This document shows positions 62,942-64,000 of a DNA stretch of 64,000 nt, piece by piece. The stretch lies in contig QUJA01000013.1 in NCBI GenBank assembly GCA_003480425.1, positions 1-64,000 on the forward strand, given 5' to 3'. Positions within the stretch are counted from its first letter, which is position 1, and the number at the start of each line of letters is the position of its first letter. The notes beneath the pieces were generated by a model that worked only from the letters and a program-made list of their open reading frames with translations, was not told the DNA's origin and searched no databases. The position numbers and the translations under genes were made by a program. This DNA is from Firmicutes bacterium AM31-12AC (GTDB taxonomy: Bacteria; Bacillota; Clostridia; Lachnospirales; Lachnospiraceae).

Positions 62942-64000
62942 TTACGACATTTCATAATAATGTGCGTAAATTCCGCCTTTTGCCAGCAGTTCTTCGTGTG
63001 TTCCACGCTCTGCGATTCCTGTATCAGCCACTACCAATATCTCATCTGCATTACGGACAGTTGATAATCTATGTGCGATCGTAATCGTGGTTCTATCTTT
63101 TGCCAGCTCATCCAGACTCTTTTGGATAAATCTCTCACTCTCGTTATCCAACGCACTGGTAGCCTCATCTAAAATTAAAATGGAAGGGTTCTTTAAAAAT
63201 ACTCTTGCAATCGAAATTCTCTGTTTCTGCCCTCCTGATAATCTTGTTCCACGTTCTCCTACAAAAGTTTCATAGCCATCCGGTAACTCCATAATAAAAT
63301 CATGGATATTCGCTCTCTTTGCTGCAGCTATGATTTCTTCCATCGACGCACCCGGCTTTCCATATGCAATGTTATCACGGATACTTCCGCAGAATAAGTA
63401 CACATCCTGCTGTACCAGACCTATCTGACTACGCAGACTCTTTAAAGTCAGTTCTCTTACATCTTTTCCATCAATTGTAATACGTCCGCCGGTCACATCA
63501 TAGAACCTCGGAAGCAGTGAACAGATTGTTGTCTTTCCACTTCCCGATGGTCCAACAAGCGCAATTGATTTTCCTGCCGGAATATCAATAGACACATCCG
63601 CAAGTACCAGTGTATCGTCATCACTATAATGAAAAGAAACGTCTTCATAACGTACATGTCCTTTTACATTCTCCAGCGGCTTTGCATCCTTAGCATCTAC
63701 AATCTCTGGTTCTGTCTCAACTACATCTAAGAATCTTCTAAATCCAGACAATCCTTTCTGCATCATCTCTGTTAACTCCACCAGAATCTGGATCGGACTG
63801 ATAAAGATTCCGATATATAAAGCATACATCGCAAGATCAGCAGCTTCCATCTGTCCATGTGCGATCAGCCATCCGCCAAATACAAGCGTCATCAGATACA
63901 TCAGTCCCTGGAAGAACAGGTTTCCACTCATAAAACTGCCCATACAACGATAATTGGCATCTTTTGAAATCAAAAATCCCTGATTACTCTTTTTAAACTT
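62942..64000 (-). CDS. ABC transporter, fused permease-ATPase (5' end off the window)
   Basis: The frame stays open to the right edge. What is seen is the last membrane helices (FQGLMYLMTLVFGGWLIAHG; AMYALYIGIFISPIQI) and the complete ATPase: Walker A ALVGPSGSGKTTICSLLPR, Q-loop QIGLVQQDVYLF, signature RLSGGQKQRISIAR, Walker B ILILDEATSALD, H-loop ITIAHRLSTV. This is the MsbA/BmrA multidrug-exporter type. The C-terminal end is the natural one. Confidence 0.93.
   Translation of the reverse strand, partial: KFKKSNQGFLISKDANYRCMGSFMSGNLFFQGLMYLMTLVFGGWLIAHGQMEAADLAMYALYIGIFISPIQILVELTEMMQKGLSGFRRFLDVVETEPEIVDAKDAKPLENVKGHVRYEDVSFHYSDDDTLVLADVSIDIPAGKSIALVGPSGSGKTTICSLLPRFYDVTGGRITIDGKDVRELTLKSLRSQIGLVQQDVYLFCGSIRDNIAYGKPGASMEEIIAAAKRANIHDFIMELPDGYETFVGERGTRLSGGQKQRISIARVFLKNPSILILDEATSALDNESERFIQKSLDELAKDRTTITIAHRLSTVRNADEILVVADTGIAERGTHEELLAKGGIYAHYYEMS

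Overview
The window is low-GC Firmicutes DNA and looks like the chromosome of a gut Lachnospiraceae (Blautia / Mediterraneibacter / Dorea type). Pointers are strong AGGAGG ribosome sites, butyrate-kinase-type genes, a CIRCE-controlled hsp20, and dense blocks of plant/mucin glycan hydrolases with AraC regulators and a GPH sugar symporter. No rRNA, tRNA or CRISPR array was recognised. Most genes lie on the minus strand.

Region 1 (about 1-6.7 kb): a minus-strand operon runs thiolase - DUF35 OB-fold/Zn-ribbon - acyl carrier protein - phosphotransacylase - butyrate-kinase-family kinase - DUF1097 membrane protein, divergent from a PucR-type regulator. It reads as a thiolytic acyl-chain pathway ending in acyl-phosphate and ATP. 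The thiolase is frameshifted as given. Region 2 (6.7-8.0 kb) is non-coding: two tandem copies of a roughly 505-bp hairpin-rich unit, with an inverted copy of the unit's first 16 bp at the far end. Region 3 (8.0-12.3 kb) holds an M20 dipeptidase, a twice-frameshifted methyltransferase, a DnaJ/CbpA-like gene and hsp20 behind a textbook promoter overlapped by CIRCE, then mobile-element debris.

Region 4 (12.3-30.8 kb) is a complete type 1 BREX defence operon on the minus strand: XRE regulator, brxA (frameshifted), brxB, brxC, pglX, pglZ, brxL. Five non-core genes share the transcript: a membrane-anchored 206-aa protein between brxC and pglX, a 300-aa protein with a possible zinc site, an AlbA_2/GHKL ATPase with an 11-bp tandem repeat in its linker, and a 3' pair made of a DUF6414-like protein and a Clp-type AAA+ ATPase. 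A terminator closes the operon. Upstream (30.8-33.4 kb) are plasmid/ICE-derived genes: a ParM-like/coiled-coil/membrane chimera, a replication-initiator-like winged helix protein and an ORF6N/PLD-like protein with a 31-bp operator-like palindrome.

Region 5 (33.4-64 kb) is carbohydrate catabolism: GH2, AraC, a GH78 rhamnosidase with a deleted esterase, and a second AraC. Next is a full glucuronate operon (GPH symporter, GH2, uxuA, uxuB, uxaC, eda, kdgK) that converts imported hexuronide to pyruvate and glyceraldehyde-3-phosphate. Then come AraC, a small unknown protein, a GH1 glucosidase, a sugar isomerase-like TIM barrel, an SDR, a two-component system, a GH3 fragment, a second GH78, a GH43 with a discoidin-like domain, and an ABC exporter running off the right edge.

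A cross-cutting point: five separate reading-frame breaks (thiolase, methyltransferase twice, brxA, GPH symporter) are each repaired by adding exactly one base. This raises the possibility of sequencing indels rather than real pseudogenes.
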